Shown here piece by piece: positions 11,927-21,924 of a DNA stretch of 64,000 nt. The DNA comes from Orychophragmus violaceus (lineage: Eukaryota > Streptophyta > Magnoliopsida > Brassicales > Brassicaceae): contig CM058232.1 in NCBI GenBank assembly GCA_030180135.1, positions 62,393,330-62,457,329 of the forward strand, read 5' to 3'. The notes beneath the pieces were generated by a model. The model saw only the letters and a list, made by a program, of their open reading frames with translations. It was not told where the DNA came from and made no database searches. The position numbers and the translations under genes were made by a program. Within the stretch, counting starts at the first letter, position 1; each line of letters begins with the position of its first letter.

Positions 11927-12314
11927 TGATGAGGACATCGGATCATACGAACCCAAACCCGAGGACATCGGATCATCCGAATCCGACCCGAACGATCAAG
12001 ACGTATCGGCCTCGACCATGAGGTTGGTCGACCAGTTCCCGACCATGCGGAACGTCCCACGGACGCTGTCCGGACAGAGAAAACTTCGTGACGACTTCAA
12101 TCGAGCGATGGAGCAGCTGATCTCTCGGACGAGCATAGATGATATCACGACGCAGTTGGAGCAACTTGACCACGACCAACCTGTTCTGAACCAGCTGGCC
12201 CAGAAGATGATCAAGACAGAAGCCGTCGACCCACTTGACCCGACCGTCCCATGGCTGTTACTCAAGATTGTTCGACCGACCATGATCTTCAGCATTGAGT
12301 CTGACGAGTCTTAG
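11439..12314 (+). CDS. Gypsy 1 pol C-terminus extending into the 3' LTR
   Basis: Open frame of 291 residues. The first part is integrase C-terminus ('FEVVYGFKPETPLDL', 'GDWVWVHMRPEWF', 'DNAYQLKLP'). A polypurine tract (CTCAAGGAGGAGGGAA) is then translated as part of the protein, and from 11927 the frame runs inside the LTR for about 129 more codons. The tail has repeated acidic 'EDIGS' units and a basic 'RTLSGQRKLRDDFNRAMEQL' segment at the place where CRM-clade Gypsy elements carry their CR motif. No classical chromodomain is recognised. The frame is a fragment of a longer, broken pol. Confidence 0.75.
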   Translation: MFSYNHVNLSDTKLSPFEVVYGFKPETPLDLKPLPPLEFMNFDGERKAEAVAKLHQAVKENIEKKMAQYKRQADKHRKKITFQPGDWVWVHMRPEWFQKQWRSNLAPEGDRPFRVLKKINDNAYQLKLPCEMSISSSFNVIDLSPFCAGDVVLRPEPSQGGGNDEDIGSYEPKPEDIGSSESDPNDQDVSASTMRLVDQFPTMRNVPRTLSGQRKLRDDFNRAMEQLISRTSIDDITTQLEQLDHDQPVLNQLAQKMIKTEAVDPLDPTVPWLLLKIVRPTMIFSIESDES

Positions 12315-12640
12315 ACCAGACTGTCTCTTGGACTGAAAGATCATACTCTTTTTCCCTTGTGAGGTCTTGTCCCAAATGGGTTTTCCTTACGAGGTTTTTA
12401 ATGAGGTGATTCTAGGCCCGTCCACCCTAAAGAGATAGGCCGGCCCGTTCATTTCTTAAGTCCCTTTTGTTTTGTTTTTTCTTTCTTTTTCTTTTAATAT
12501 TTGCAATGGCCCATGTTGTAAATTAGCCTTGTTTCTTCTTTGTAATTCATTAAGCAGGTTTAAACCAAAATCTTAATTGTGTTTAGCCCTAAAACGGCGC
12601 AACCTCTCTCTCTATAGCATTAGAAGCTAGATCCCATAGT
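11927..12640 (+). repeat. 3' LTR of Gypsy 1 (truncated)
   Basis: Starts TGATGAGGACATCGG right after the polypurine tract. Its first 388 bases are coding. The conserved stem-loop follows at 12344, then T-rich sequence. It resembles the 907- and 912-bp LTRs of Gypsy 2 but loses similarity near 12640, so the end is missing. Confidence 0.7.
12344..12406 (+). promoter_or_regulatory. Conserved LTR-element stem-loop (Gypsy 1)
   Basis: Begins 30 nt after the pol stop (12312-12314). Arms CCTTGTGAGG (12355-12364) and CCTTACGAGG (12385-12394) pair imperfectly (about 8 of 10 positions plus wobble). The loop has CTTGTCCCAAATGGGTTTT, followed by TTTTTAATGAGG. This decayed element has the weakest stem of the full-length examples. 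Confidence 0.75.
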
Positions 12641-12920
12641 GGTTGATTGATTAGGTGGCACTTGGGCTCTTTCTAAACAACCAGGGATAGAATGTAAGAA
12701 CGGTGAACCATAATAGGTGTGAAAGCCTATTGATAAATCATATGAATACTCTAAGTCTCGGACATGCTCATCAGAAGAAGGGAAGAACAAACACAAATCG
12801 TAAGCTGAATGATACTGTTTTTTGTTAGTGTAAAACGTTACTGGCTTAGAGGCTACAAGAGACTTTTATAACTTAAGTCTCGAAATGATAGAAAAGGAAA
12901 TAGACGTAACAATAACTTGG
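12641..12920. other. Unassigned spacer
   Basis: About 280 bases with no recognisable gene or element end. Probably the LTR remains of Gypsy 4, which lies to the right. Confidence 0.4.
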
Positions 12921-13780
12921 TGAAAACCTTGCTTAAGGGAAAAAGAGTAGTCTATGGCTCAAGAGTGATGCATGAAATGTTGGCTTCAGATTTGGGATTC
13001 AAATGTGTTTAAGTCTTCAAATAAGGCTTAACTGGGTATTGAGCAATGAATGTACTTGTTACGCATTGTTTTGGATCTGCTCCTCTTGGGAATTAATTGT
13101 AGAATCAATAAACATGATTTACATAGCTGGTTTGCCTCCTTGGATCGTGGGAATTGTAATATGGCTCAGGTCTCTAATTAATGTCAATCAGACCGATTTA
13201 GATCAATTAGTGCACCTATTACTTCAGTGCCATTATATTCTGGTCCAAATTGCTCCAACAGCTCCATGAACATGTTGAAATTATGTTGGACATTCTTGGA
13301 CTTTCTCCTGGTTAGTGGTCCACTTGGAACAAATGGTGCATTTATCTCCTTTCGCTTAGGTGCATCATGTTTCATGTCCTCGTCAAGTTGAGTACAATGG
13401 CTTACCATCTTTCCGTTAAGATCCTTTATATATTTGCTTTGCCTATCCTTTGTTGAACCACTTCCCTTTGAAAATCAGTCGCAGTCCTAACCGTGGTTAT
13501 AACTTTGTGCCAATTTCTCTACAAGTTCCAAACCTTTGTCCACTTCCTTCCTAAGGAAGTTCCCATTTACTCGCCCTGTGATAAGGTTGAGATTCATCAG
13601 AGAATCCATGATGATGGCAGTACATTGTATAGACCTTGAATCTCTGCAAAGCTTCTGAGAAGCTCTCATTGTTATTTTGTGTAAAGGCTTAGATTTCAAT
13701 GTGAAGTCTTGTGAGAGATTTGGAGAAGAACTTAGCTAAGAAAGCTTTCTTTCATTGGTCCAATGAAGTGATGGACCCTT
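12921..13780 (-). pseudogene. Gypsy 4 remnant: gag fragment joined to pol tail
   Basis: Minus strand. At 13699-13487 a Gypsy Gag piece reads '..KSKPLHKITMRASQKL', then 'NGNFLRKEVDKGLELVEKLAQS'. It is followed almost at once, at 13408-13184, by a pol C-terminal tail with 'SGPLTRRKSKNVQHNFNMF', comparable to the 'GPMTRARAKLFNQA' tail of Gypsy 3. Everything between gag and the tail is gone. At 12950-12921 the outer half of the conserved stem-loop survives without its loop. Confidence 0.65.
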
Positions 13781-13785
13781 GATGC

Positions 13786-14856
13786 TGTTAGAATTTCAGA
13801 AGCATCCATGAGGAAGCTTTGATCATCTAGTTTGGTTCATGAAACATTCATAAGAAGCTCTGAACCATAACTCTTATCAACAACAGAAACGGATTAAAGA
13901 AGAACAATGCAACCGGTTCTGCTCAAACAAAGACAACTATTTTGTACTTAAGAAAGCCATTAATCTAGTTGTATAAAAGAGTCCTTAGCTATATGAAAAC
14001 ACTTCCAAGAGCTTAACATTTCACCAAGGAGAGTCTACTCATAAACATGGAAGAGAATCAGTAATTAGCTAAGAGGAACATCCAAGAGAAGAAGAAAGAA
14101 CTATCTATGAGCGATTCTCTCATCATACTTGGACTAACTATGGAAGAGTTATCCAAGCATGATGAGAGGCTGCATTAAGCAGCCATAACCGTGGCTCTTT
14201 AAGGTCTACATTGTATATGAACTTGTATATACAATGAAGACAAAGAGTGGAACCGGTTGTATCAAGAATCTTGTTGATTTCTTGTTAAGTGACTTAGCAA
14301 CATTTACAATGTCGTGAGTGGCCTTTATATAGGCTTACAATTAGGTTAAACTCAGAATAAACAAAGACAAACCAAGATTACATCTCAACCATTGATTTAT
14401 AGGAGGGAAAACGAGTTTTGAATGGATGGTTGGATCTTCTCCTCTTCATTTCGGTTTTAGTGAGTTCAGACTTGAAAGTAACTTGTCATCACTCTTAATT
14501 GGCGTGTGCAGACCTGAGGAGAGAGAGAGCACACTCCCAAGTGGTGAGAGTGACATGTTGAGACTTGAGGAGAGAGAGAACACACTACCAAATGGTGAGA
14601 GTGACATGTCTTCGCTTCTGATAAGACCTTAACTCCCCATGTGATTCCTTCTTGATCACATTCTGAACTTGATAAATGTAGGGCTTGATTCTGTCCCTCT
14701 TTTGCACATTGATTCCAACATCTTCTTATGATCTTTTGGCCCTGATTTTGCACTGACCATCTTGTGCCCTAACTTTGCACATTATCATGGAATGAGGCTC
14801 GGCTTTGTCTTCATGACTTCAGCCTCTCCTCTTTCATTTCATCTTCCTCTCTAATA
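13786..14856 (-). repeat. 3' LTR of family B copy b
   Basis: 1071 bp, plus-strand ends TGTTAGAATTTCAG and CTCTAATA. The flank GATGC (13781-13785) may be one half of a target duplication whose partner is lost. It carries a duplicated short GA-rich unit at 14512-14600, where other copies have a single (CT)n tract. Confidence 0.75.
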
Positions 14857-14940
14857 CTCCCCCAAAAGTTTGGTCGTCAGGACTCCAAAAATACCAAAGG
14901 GAGAAGTGGACCAAAGGCCAAGCTTGGAGCTGTGGAACTA

Positions 14941-15007
14941 CCTCATTAAAAACCTCCTTAAGGAAAACCTCTTTGGGATAAAACCTTAAGGAGGACAAAA
15001 AGAGTAT
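14941..15007 (-). promoter_or_regulatory. Conserved LTR-element stem-loop (family B copy b)
   Basis: Sense (minus) strand: TACTCTTTTTG, arm CCTCCTTAAGG, loop TTTTATCCCAAAGAGGTTTT, arm CCTTAAGGAGG, then TTTTTAATGAGG. Perfect 11-bp pairing. Confidence 0.8.
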
Positions 15008-16622
15008 ACCCCACATACTCAAGATGTAACTTGACCTTGGCATATGAACATCTTGAACCACAGCTACTCATTTCCATAACTCTTTCATTCCTTAGAATTC
15101 CTTGACTTGACTTCTCTTGATATGAACTTCTTGATCTTGTTGTGTCTTTTGAAATTTTGTAATCCATAGGGCTCCGGCCGTTAACCCCAACTTCCATCAT
15201 CCTTCTCATCTTGGAAGAACTTCAAGTCGGTCTCATCTTCCTTTTGGATAGACTTCAAGGCTTATGGAAGCTCCTTATGGCTCCTTCAATTCCTAATGCT
15301 CCTTAAGAATGTCCATGCCTTTCACCTCTCCTTATAAACCTTCAACACAAAGGTTTAAAGCAAACTTGTTAAAGTATATGCAATGGCATTTAGGAACATT
15401 AGCTATGAATGAAACCTTTAAGTTTGAAACGTTTTAGAGAATAGATTGTAAAACGTTTTATCTTTGAGACACATGATCACAACAAGATACAAATGAAAGA
15501 TTCAAGTTTGAAAACGTTTTGAGAATGAGTTTTAAAACGTTTTTGTCTCTAGGATGAAACATAATCATAATCAAGAGAATCACAGGAGTTTGAACTTCAA
15601 TAGGTTTCAAAACCTTTTGAGAATAGATTGAAAACGTTTTGAGAATTGTTTAAAAATGTTTTCAACACTTCAAACTCTATAAAACACTACCAAGTCTTTA
15701 GGCAATGGTAAATGGTAATGAAATGAGAGGGTTCTAGAAGTAGGCTGATCATAGTCCTTTGAGTTGCGGTTAGGATTTGAACTTTAACTCCCCCGCACTC
15801 TTTACTTGTCCATGGCTTGAAGCCAAGACTTCAACATTGTGCAACTGTCTTTGCACATCCAATACACAAGCACACTTTCTCTTGGCACCTCTTCAAGCTC
15901 AGTAGCTCATCTTGGCGCCATTAGTGGCTTTCAAAACATGTTTGGCTCATCAGCCTCTATTAGGAACTAACAAGACCTCCTCTTCTTGAATGGACAGCTT
16001 ATGAACCGCCATTACTCCTTGGGAAGATCCTTCAACAAGCACATCCACCAGCTGACTTCCAACTTGATGAATGCTCCAACATATTAGGATTTAGGTTGTT
16101 TTGTTGGAGACTTCTTCAGCTCCTCAACCACACAGCTCCTTTAACTTCTGTATGAACCTCCTTTAGACTGATCCACACTGCCCAAATACTCGCCATTCCT
16201 CTTAAGAACACCTAAACACAAAACAATACTCAAGAAACACAAGATTGATCAGGACTAATGAGCTTGAATTAAGTTCCTATGCAAGAATAAGAGAGTTATT
16301 TAGGAGTGAACTTTAGAGTAATATATAAGTAACCAGAAGTATAATGAAGAATGCAAGTATGGATGTCACACAACTCAGATTAAGAGTGTGCGTCAGAAAA
16401 TGAGAGTATGTGATTTTGGAGTACAAAAACTAAGATTAAGAGCATGTAAACCAAAATCAGATTATAGAAGAATGAGAGAATGGGAGAATGAACCTGAAAC
16501 ACAGAAAATAAAAATGTTAGAGAATATGTTTAAGGTTTAGGGACTGAGTTTCTTGCTCAGTTTAACTCATAAACATTTCAAAAGTTCAGGGACTGAGTTT
16601 GCTCAGTTTGAAACTATTGAAA

Positions 16623-17555
16623 TGGAGATCAAGGAATGCACAAGATCACATTGTACAAATATTGTGCATTCTAAGATAATGAAGTGGTACTTGTTCCGGA
16701 GCTTATGATCTCAAGAACAAGAAGTGTCAATCCGCTTAAGGAAGTATCAAGACTATCAGGAAGCAAAGACCATTAATCTTAAGCATGATCAGATCACAGA
16801 GATGTCACTATCAGCGTTCAACAAAGCAAGGAGAAGTCACTATCTATGTGACCGTTAGTCTCTCTCTCCTCCCAACCGAGTTCAAATTGTCTTATACCAT
16901 TTAATCTTTGTTTATTCAGTAGATACCCTAGTTGTAAAGCTTATTTAAACTCTTGTACACATTATAGTTGAATCATATTGGGATTTATTCTTCCTAAGAG
17001 CCGCCATCTCTCTTCATCTCTCATCTCTCTCTCTCTTGGGTTCAAGAACCCTAATCGGGTCTGAGCCTCTCTCTCTTGATTCTCTCTTCCTAATCTCATT
17101 ATTCTAACATGGTATCAGAGCATTAAGCTCATATACCTACTCTACTTCCGCAATCTCGATTCTAAAATATCATTTCACTGTTTTTGAAATATGTTCTTGA
17201 GATTTCTTGATAAAACATTTTTGTTCTTGAGAGTTTCAGTTCTTAAGGCATTCTTCTTTGGTTCTTTACTCCTGCGTGGGTTCTCTTAGGTTTGAGAAAC
17301 CTTTTGTTACAAATATCTCATCTTGAAACTCCCTTCCTTGCTATAAATCAGACTTAGCAATGTAGAACTCAAGTGAAGTCATTTCTGTGACTCTTATTGG
17401 CGCCAACTATATAGTTTGGGAAAGGATTGTGAAGTCAGCTCTAAAAGGGTGTGGGCTATGGAAATATGTACTAAGCAGTGAAGCAACACTTCAGAAAGCT
17501 CAAGGAGAAGCTGGTATGGAGATGGCTACTGCTGATAAAGAAAATTTACTCCTCC
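16623..17555 (+). mobile_element. Copia C: 5' LTR, primer site and start of gag
   Basis: Plus strand. The LTR runs from about 16623 to 17109, ending ATTCTAACA. The primer site TGGTATCAGAGC is at 17110-17121, followed by a leader of about 240 bases and gag. The element is cut at about 17555, where a family B fragment begins. The LTR start is approximate. Confidence 0.7.
17360..17555 (+). pseudogene. gag: Copia C Gag N-terminus (nonsense at codon 2)
   Basis: The ATG at 17360 is followed immediately by TAG. Beyond it the frame reads 'NSSEVISVTLIGANYIVW', then 'KSALKGCGLWKYV', the canonical N-terminus of Copia Gag (DUF4219/UBN2 type). It is lost near 17555 where family B sequence takes over. The nonsense codon and the truncation make it a pseudogene. 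Confidence 0.75.
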
Positions 17556-18420
17556 TCTTTAAACCTTCACCAAAAGATCTAAAGAAAATTTAAAGTATAT
17601 GCTATGAGGATTAAGAAAGAATTTAAATGACAATAGAGAATTCAACTGTTTCAGAATTCAAACCACATATTCAACAAGTTTAACTTAAATATTCAACCGG
17701 TTTGATATTCAAGCAAGATAGTAATGGCAGTAATGAAAGGTTAACAAATTAAAAAGGGTAAGAGTTTAGAGAGTAGCCTGATTAAATGAGTTGCGGTTTG
17801 GATTGATTGCTTGAACTCCCCTGCACTCTTAACTTGTCCATGACTTTAAACCATGACTTCAACATTGTGCAATCTGTCTCTGCACATCAAATCCTCAAAC
17901 ACACTTGATCTTGGCGCATCTTTAAGCTCAGTAGCTCATCTTGGCGCCATTAGAAGCTTTAAAAACGTGGGTGGCTCATCAGCCTTTGTAAAGAACAAAC
18001 AAGGCCTCCCCTTCTTGAATGGACAGTTTCTGAACCGCCATTTCTCTTTAGGAGATCCTTCATCACTGAGTACATCCACCAGCTGACTACCAGCCCGTAT
18101 GAATGCTCACATTCCCTTCTTGGGAAATAACAAATATTTGAACCTATCCACCAGCTGACTTCCAGCCTGTACGAATGGTTCCAACACATGAAGATTTCAG
18201 CTGATCCACAACCACATAGCAGCTCACTTGTTTTGTTGGAGACATCTTCAGCTCCTCAACCACACAGCTCCTTCAACATTAGTATGAACCGCCTTTTAGA
18301 CTGATCCACACTACTCAATCGCTCGCCATCTCCTAAGAACACCAAAAACACACAACAATACTCAAGCAACACAAGTTTGATAAGAACCAATGAGCTTGAT
18401 TTAAGTTTCTGTGAAAGAAT
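17556..18420 (-). mobile_element. Family B internal fragment (truncated at both ends)
   Basis: Minus-strand copy of the family B interior from just upstream of the stem-loop region to mid-interior, most like copy a. It starts inside the Copia C gag and stops at the fold-back repeat at 18421. No LTR and no coding region. Confidence 0.7.
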
Positions 18421-19203
18421 GAACCGGAACCGAACCCGATCCGAACCGAAAACCGAATGGGTACCCGAAATACCCGAACTACAATTATATATCCAATATA
18501 TTAGTTATATTTAGATTTTATATAATAGAATTATACAAAATTATAATTACAAACCCAAATATATAGGTTAGTTTTAGACCAAAATAGCTAAAAATACCAA
18601 AATAAACGAAATATACGAAATATCTTGCTATATTTGTCTAAATTTAACAAATTTTTGTTCAAATTAACCAATTTTTATTTTTTTATGATTTTCTTGTGCT
18701 CGAACCGAACCCGAATGGAACCGAACCGAACCCGAACCGAAATTATAAATTACTCGAATGGGTCTTATATGCCTAGATCCGAAAACCCGAACTCCCGAAA
18801 ACCCGAACCGAACCCGAACGGATACCCGAACACCCATGCCTTTCGGTTCGGGTCTTTCGGGTTTTCGGATTCATGCATATAAGATCCATTCGGGTATTTT
18901 ATAATTTCGGTTCGGGTTCGGGTACCCGAAAAATCATAAAACAAAAATGAAATTGGTTAATTTGAACAAAAAATTATTAAATTTATACAAATATTGCAAG
19001 AAATTTTGTATATTTCGTTTATTTTGGATATTTTAACTATTTATTTTTAAACTAACCAATATATTTGAGTTTGTAATTATATTTTTAGATAATTATGTTA
19101 TATTAAGTCTAAATATAAATAATATTTTGGATATATAATCGTATTTCGGATATTTTGGGTACCCATTCGGTTCTCGGTTCGGATCGGGTTCGGTTCCGGT
19201 TCT
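18421..19203. repeat. Large fold-back inverted repeat, (CCGAAC)-rich ends
   Basis: The left arm (18421 to about 18815) and right arm (about 18830-19203) are imperfect reverse complements. Both start with CCGGAACCGAACCCGATCC followed by 'GAACCGA.AACCGAATGGGTACCC', pass through an AT-rich stretch, and end with a second CCGAAC-rich block. The loop is only tens of bases. An almost 400-bp hairpin of this kind suggests a fold-back or MITE-like DNA element, and transcripts would form long double-stranded RNA. No coding region is credible. Confidence 0.8.
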
Positions 19204-19380
19204 TCGGGTATAGAGGTTTAGGATCCGTTCGGGTATTTTGTCGATTCGGATTCGGATTCGGATCCTCTTTTTCGCTTCGGGTTTGGTTCTGTATTTCGGT
19301 TCCGGGTTTTTACCCAGGCCTACCTATATCTCTTACAGTTATTTTTCCCTGCCTTTTCTACAACATTATTGTATAATCCG
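19204..19380. other. Outer TTCGGG-rich flank of the fold-back repeat
   Basis: Continues the GGTTCGGGT-type words of the right arm (for example 'ATTCGGATTCGGATTCGG') without a counterpart on the left, so the inserted element may be larger than its inverted arms. Nothing else seen. Confidence 0.5.
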
Positions 19381-19641
19381 CACGTTGAAGATCTAGTTAT
19401 ATTAATTTAATTGTTTCTACATATATTTTAAACTTGAAGATCAGAAAACAAGTTTTTCATAAATTGTCATATTTTGTTGTCATGTCATACGAGCATTGAA
19501 ATTTATGGACTTGGAAATATGTTTCTACGCGAGTACAGATTCTGGAGACAAACCAATTATACAACACTTCAAAAGAGAAATAGTCCTAAGTTGATATGGG
19601 GAATAAAAAGCTAAGACTAGCAAATAAAGATAGAGGCTAGT
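19381..19641 (-). other. Displaced 3' flank of the AL3-like gene
   Basis: AT-rich, non-repetitive sequence ending in the target duplication ATAGAGGCTAGT (19630-19641). The other half of that duplication is at 35511-35522, 40 nt from the AL3 stop. If the 15.9-kb insertion is removed, this stretch becomes the immediate 3' flank or 3' UTR of the gene. Confidence 0.65.
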
Positions 19642-19681
19642 CTTCGGCAGGGGCGAACTAGAGCGCCACCGCCGAAGACTA
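19638..19681 (+). repeat. 11-bp inverted repeat at the retroposon 5' end
   Basis: TAGTCTTCGGC (19638-19648) and GCCGAAGACTA (19671-19681) are perfect reverse complements around a 22-base spacer. The first arm overlaps the last bases of the target duplication. Confidence 0.8.
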
Positions 19682-20225
19682 TCAAGATGCTCGCCGTTTA
19701 TCTTCAGATCTAGTTTTTCTGAAGACGCCTCTCTCTGTCACCAAACAAGTCCTTGCTCCTCCATCCATGGCGTCGCTGGAAATAGGTGTTGAAGTCCTCT
19801 CTGTTCCTCTTCCGCCGTCAAAGCCCCCGGATCTACGCTTCCTTACGTCTCTGTGGGATGAACCTCCGGTCCCTCATGTCCCTCCGGATTCTCCACCGGT
19901 GGTTCCCTCCCGCTAACGGCTCGTCTCTGTTTTGAACCTCGCCGCCATTCCTCCCTGCTTCCTTCCTCCGTCCATTGTTGTTTCACTTCTCTGTCCCTAC
20001 TGCTTGTGTCCCCTGCACGAGCCTGCCCCTTTCCTTCCGCCATCTTCGCAAGTCTCAGAAGCCTGTAGGTCTTATCTCTGTGGATTTATCTTTACTGTTG
20101 CGGCGATTTCACCCACTTTTGGTTCAGTAACATCTCCTCCATCCCGTCTGCCGTACATCCATCCTCTGTCTACGCCGACTACCGTCTTCTCCTCTGCTCA
20201 TATTCCGTCGCTCGGTTTTGCTCCT

Positions 20226-21132
20226 TGATGTGAGATGAAAAGGCGTGGTGGATAAAAACCGAGAAGGTGATGGACGGATGGGACAAAGCTGCTGGCCGAA
20301 GGCACTCTCAGCTTGGTCAGTGGGTGATCGATGGTGATTACAAGCTACTGATCTTGTGGAACACTTAGGACAATCGAGCAAGCAAGTAAGAAGCGAAGAA
20401 GTCTCGATCTCTAGAGGGGCAGCCGCACGGTAGAGAGAGAGAGCACAACCTATAAGGTTTTTCTTAGCTTAAACTTACTTAGGTTTCATAGAATCAAACG
20501 TAGTGTTTTAAAAAACTTACAACCGAAAAAAAGAAAAGAACTGGGCCTAAGCATGGGCCATCGAAAATAATGAAGAGAAACCAAAGAAAAACAAAAGAAA
20601 TAAAATTCAGAACAGAAAAGGAAACTCCTTGGTCGAAATAGAAGAAGGGCCGGCCAGCCTCTCTAGTGAACGGGCCTCAGATCACCTCGTTAAAAACCTT
20701 GTGAAGGAAACCCATTTGGGACAAAACTTCACAAGGGAAAAAGAGTATGATCTTTATCCCAGAGGTAGACCGGTCAAGGGATCGTCTGACTCAATGCAGA
20801 AGATCATGGCCGGTCCGTTCGTCTGGAGTATGGGCCAGGGCATGGTCTGATCAAATGGGCCGCCAGCTTCAGTATGGATCATCCTATGGGCCAACTGGTT
20901 CAGGACAGGTTGTCCTTGATCGAGCTGGCCTAGCTGGGTCGTGATGTCTTCTAGGCTTATCCTAGAGATCAGCTGCTCCATGTCATTGTTGAATTCAGCC
21001 TGTATTTGTTGCTGTCCCAAACGTGTCCTTGGTACGTCTCGCATGGTTGGGAGCAGGTCGGCTAGCTTCTTGGTCTAGCCTGGTCCGTCTTGCTCGTCCA
21101 GCTTAGTGTCGGTCAAGCTGATGTCCTCATCA
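20226..21132 (-). repeat. 3' LTR of Gypsy 2
   Basis: 907 bp. On the minus strand it starts TGATGAGGACATCAG and ends CTCACATCA. Preceded by a polypurine tract (minus strand AAGAGGGTGGGAA). By eye about 45-50 differences plus small gaps separate it from the 5' LTR, roughly 5 percent, making Gypsy 2 older than the Copia inside it. It encodes the last part of pol. Confidence 0.9.
20685..20748 (-). promoter_or_regulatory. Conserved LTR-element stem-loop (Gypsy 2, 3' LTR)
   Basis: Sense strand: CTCTTTTTCC, arm CCTTGTGAAG, loop TTTTGTCCCAAATGGGTTTC, arm CTTCACAAGG, then TTTTTAACGAGG. Perfect 10-bp stem beginning 6 nt after the pol stop at 20754. Confidence 0.85.
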
Positions 21133-21287
21133 TTCCCACCCTCTTGAAAAGATTCTAGCCTCATAACGGTATCACCTGCACAATAAGGAGACAAATCAAA
21201 AACATTAAAACTCGACGATATGCTCATCTCACCTCGGAGTTCCAATTGGTAGGCGTTGTCATTGATCTTCTTAAGGACCCGGAATGG
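20754..21287 (-). pseudogene. Gypsy 2 pol C-terminal tail, continued inside the 3' LTR
   Basis: From the A2 insertion point at 21287 the minus strand reads 'RVLKKINDNAYQLEL', the integrase C-terminus. It goes through the polypurine tract as '..EGGNDEDIS', meets a stop near 21076, then continues open for 96 residues to 20754 with 'RTRLGQQQIQAEFNNDMEQL', the counterpart of the Gypsy 1 tail. The basic segment sits where CRM elements have the CR motif. The tail is duplicated in the 5' LTR. Confidence 0.75.
21283..21287 (+). other. Target-site duplication of Copia A2 (left)
   Basis: AATGG, repeated exactly at 28686-28690 on the other side of A2. Five bases is the usual length for LTR elements, and the pair proves that A2 inserted into Gypsy 2. 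Confidence 0.95.
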
Positions 21288-21924
21288 TGTAGGATCTTTT
21301 GGTGTTAATCCTGATTCAACTCATCAGATTAATTGATCCTAAACATGCCAGATCTAGGTTCTCTTGAATAGAAACAATATAGATCTCACCTTTTACCTGT
21401 TTATGCAGCGGAAGGAGATAGAACAGGTCAGAGATCAGCAGAACCACCAAGGGATGGATCCTCCAAAGGCTCACACACGCACACCGGGAATTTGGCTGCT
21501 AGACCAGCAAGGAGAGGAGGCGCAGAAGAGAGGCTGGGAGGCGCAAAAGGCTGAGGAAAATTAGAGACCTAGGTCTGATTTTATTCATTAAAATCTCTCC
21601 TAGTTCTCATGGGCTTTTGGGCCCAATTCTCAGTTCTGATTAAATCCCATGGATTTAATCAGGCCCTTTAGACTCTCTTGATACAGTAAATGCCTAGCAC
21701 TTTTACCGTACTTCTGCTAAGCCGTTCCTTCGTATTTTCCCGTTAGCTTAGGCGTGTGACCCATATGGGATCATATAATAAAGGCAATAAGTCCAAGACT
21801 TATAGATCATGAGCGGACTCTAGCAAGCCATCATGACCCCCAGCATTATATGACTTATGTCTGATCATTGACATACTCTTACTTTCTAGAGACAGTACCG
21901 AGATTACTGGACACAATTCCAACA
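21288..21924 (-). repeat. 3' LTR of Copia A2
   Basis: 637 bp, TG to CA. Reads as identical to 28049-28685. The polypurine tract (minus strand AAGTGGGAGAT) lies just inside at 21925-21935. Confidence 0.95.

Larger units (their letters stand above)
7975..12640 (+). mobile_element. Ty3/Gypsy element Gypsy 1 (5'-truncated, decayed)
   Basis: Plus-strand Gypsy in the order gag, protease, RT, RNase H, integrase, 3' LTR. The 5' LTR and N-terminal gag are displaced by family B copy a. Many stops and frameshifts. It is the same family as Gypsy 2 (20226-34451), judged by near-matching protein segments and the same LTR start, TGATGAGGACATC. The right edge is approximate because its LTR fades near 12640. 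Confidence 0.85.
13786..16622 (-). mobile_element. Family B copy b (5' LTR missing)
   Basis: Minus strand: interior 16622-14857, polypurine tract (minus strand ends GGGGGAG) at 14857-14868, 3' LTR 14856-13786. There is no coding region. The interior holds the conserved stem-loop at 14941-15007, then a stretch (about 15420-15690) with repeated 'AAACGTTTT'-like words, then the sequence shared with copies a, c and d. The 5' end is replaced by the LTR of Copia C. Confidence 0.8.

Noticed and set aside
17110..17121. tRNA-like sequence (also near 4382, 28030, 33527, 44684)
   Set aside because: These are retroelement primer-binding sites complementary to tRNA 3' ends, not tRNA genes; no cloverleaf around them.
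21364..21564. A 66-residue frame present identically in both A2 LTRs (also 28125-28325)
   Set aside because: Chance frame in an LTR, antisense to the element; identity only reflects the identical LTRs.
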